NCBI RefSeq assembly: GCF_027604915.1
Contig: NZ_JAJAQC010000008.1
Span: forward strand, 160,444-224,443
Direction of reading: 5' to 3'
DNA length: 64,000 nucleotides
DNA from: Streptomonospora mangrovi
GTDB lineage: Bacteria > Actinomycetota > Actinomycetes > Streptosporangiales > Streptosporangiaceae
Shown: piece after piece, positions 62,680-64,000 of the stretch
Position numbering within the stretch: the stretch's first letter is position 1
Layout: the number at the start of each line of letters is the position of its first letter
Notes under the pieces: generated by a model
Databases searched by the model: none
What the model saw: the letters and a program-made list of their open reading frames with translations, nothing else
What the model was told of the DNA's origin: nothing
Position numbers and translations under genes: made by a program

Positions 62680-63987
62680 GTGGCGGTTACCAACGCGTCC
62701 ACCACCGGTTCCCCACCCACACCCCCAGCACCCTCCACCTCCTCCACTCCCGCCACCTCCTCTCCCGCTGAGCCGACCGGCGTGGAGAAGCTGCGCGTCA
62801 TCCTCGTGCTCGGCGCGCTGGTGGCCCTCGGCCCCCTGACCATCGACCTGTACCTTCCGGCGCTGCCCGCCATCGGCGAGGACATCGGCGCCTCCTCCTC
62901 GGCGGTGCAGCTCACCCTCACCGGCACCCTGCTCGGGCTCGGCCTGGGCCAGCTCGTGGTCGGTCCGCTGTCGGACAGCCTGGGCCGCCGCGTCCCGCTG
63001 ATCGCCGGGACCGTGCTGCACATCGCGTCCTCGCTGCTGATCATGCTCGCGCCCAACGTCGCGGTGCTGGGCGCGCTGCGCATCGTGCAGGGCGCGGGCG
63101 CCGCCGCCGCGATGGTCGTGGCCATGGCGGTGGTGCGCGACCTGTTCTCCGGCCGCTCGGCCGCCACCGCGCTGTCGCGGCTGATGCTGGTCATGGGCGC
63201 CGCACCGATCCTGGCGCCGTCGCTGGGCAGCGCCGTCCTGCTCGTGGGGTCCTGGCGCGGCGTCTTCGCGGCGCTGGCCGCGCTGGGCGTGCTGCTGCTC
63301 CTGGTGGCGGTGCTGGCGCTGCGCGAGACCCTGCCGCCCGAGCGGCGGCGCGCCGGGGAGATCCGTCCGGTCCTGCGCACCTACGGCGCGCTGCTGACCG
63401 ACCGGGAGTTCCTGGTGATGGCGCTGGTGGCCGCGCTGGGCATGTCGGCGCTGTTCGCCTACGTCTCGGGCTCGGCGTTCGTGCTCCAGGAGCAGTACGG
63501 CCTCAACCAGCAGGAGTTCGGCATCGCCTTCGGTGTCGGCGCGGTCGCCATCATCGGCGCCTCGCAGTTCAACGTCGTGCTGCTGAACCGCTTCACCGCC
63601 CGCCAGATCGTGCTGTACGCGCTGGTGGCGGCCACCGCGTTCGGCGCGGTGCTCACCGCCTTCGCCTACAGCGGGGCCGGCGGCATGGCCGGGTTCATCG
63701 TCCCGCTGTGGTTCGTGCTGGCGGCGGTCGGGTTCGTGCTGCCCAACGCGCCCGCGCTGGCGCTGTCGCGCCACGGCGAGGCGGCGGGCACGGCGGCGGC
63801 GCTGCTGGGCGCCGCGCAGTTCGGCCTGGGCGCGCTCATCGCCCCGCTGGTGGGGGTGCTGGGCAACGACGGGCCGGCCATGGCCGTGGCCATGACCGGG
63901 GGGTCGGCCGTGGCGCTGGCCGCGCTGGGCGCCACGCTCCTGGGGGAGCGCCGCCGGCGCCGCGCGGCCCAGGCGGCGGCCGCCTGA
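62680..63987 (+). CDS. Bcr/CflA-family multidrug efflux transporter (MFS)
   Basis: A 435-residue drug:H+ antiporter with 12 membrane segments after a Thr/Pro-rich N-terminus. The Bcr/CflA hallmarks DLYLPALPAIGEDIG, VGPLSDSLGRRVPLIAG (motif A) and MVVAMAVVRDLFSGRSA are present. It exports drugs or metabolites; the substrate is unknown. The GTG start follows GGAAAGG at a rather long distance. The stop is 13 nt before the window end. Confidence 0.9.
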   Translation: MAVTNASTTGSPPTPPAPSTSSTPATSSPAEPTGVEKLRVILVLGALVALGPLTIDLYLPALPAIGEDIGASSSAVQLTLTGTLLGLGLGQLVVGPLSDSLGRRVPLIAGTVLHIASSLLIMLAPNVAVLGALRIVQGAGAAAAMVVAMAVVRDLFSGRSAATALSRLMLVMGAAPILAPSLGSAVLLVGSWRGVFAALAALGVLLLLVAVLALRETLPPERRRAGEIRPVLRTYGALLTDREFLVMALVAALGMSALFAYVSGSAFVLQEQYGLNQQEFGIAFGVGAVAIIGASQFNVVLLNRFTARQIVLYALVAATAFGAVLTAFAYSGAGGMAGFIVPLWFVLAAVGFVLPNAPALALSRHGEAAGTAAALLGAAQFGLGALIAPLVGVLGNDGPAMAVAMTGGSAVALAALGATLLGERRRRRAAQAAAA

Positions 63988-64000
63988 AAGCGCGGGCGGC

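Overview
The window is chromosomal DNA of a very GC-rich actinomycete. Support comes from the near-saturated GC at third codon positions, frequent GTG starts, GTGA/ATGA stop-start overlaps, TANNNT -10 hexamers, a DUF3516 helicase, an actinobacterial SOS-box-like site and paired CYP157/CYP154-type P450s. A Nocardiopsis or Streptomonospora relative is plausible, but that is inference only. I see no phage, plasmid, transposon or CRISPR element. One tRNA gene with a CAT anticodon lies at 26814-26887.

Layout. 1-2881 (minus): a carnitine-catabolic operon with an unusual XRE-TetR fusion regulator, a beta-keto-acid cleavage enzyme and a carnitine dehydrogenase cut by the window edge. 3116-12263 (minus): a complete 4-hydroxybenzoate/protocatechuate pathway (iclR, pcaIJFHGBDC, pobA) ending in succinyl-CoA and acetyl-CoA. 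12746-18950 (plus, divergent): a MetE-like methyltransferase, a TauABC-type ABC transporter and an aromatic aldehyde dehydrogenase. Similar IclR-type operator-like sequences lie before pcaI and in the divergent region, so I read 3-19 kb as one regulon for uptake and breakdown of an aromatic, perhaps methoxylated, compound.

19.2-31.1 kb: a split RibD-like reductase/deaminase pair, a DUF3516 helicase, malate dehydrogenase, an anchored alpha/beta hydrolase with a TetR gene and tandem operators, the tRNA, an unknown protein, a SecD-like protein, and a TetR/FAD-monooxygenase pair with a near-perfect operator. 31.2-38.9 kb: a secreted pectate lyase with a LacI-type operator and a leader hairpin, a TctCBA carboxylate transporter, a TetR gene, a secreted GH16 glucanase and a PhyH-type dioxygenase. 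Between the TetR gene and the glucanase is an abnormal poly-C/poly-G block (36750-36868).

39-48 kb: DUF6010, an Na+-dependent amino-acid transporter with its 37-residue partner subunit, an RDD membrane protein, two proteins of unknown function, a DUF4352-like remnant, and two P450 genes that overlap by 133 bp; one of them lacks the ExxR motif. 48.4-64 kb: a membrane-anchored penicillin-acylase-family enzyme, an RlaP-like nucleotidyltransferase, a Rdx/SelW-like protein with an upstream LexA-box-like site, a UvrA2-type ATPase, a luciferase-like monooxygenase, a zinc alcohol dehydrogenase and an SDR, then a stress-type group (DUF2795, SDR, hemerythrin, DUF2231-Rieske) and a Bcr/CflA-type exporter.

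The strongest leads for new biology are the aromatic regulon with its methyltransferase, the CYP157/CYP154 pair, the XRE-TetR carnitine regulator, and the isolated SOS-like box.
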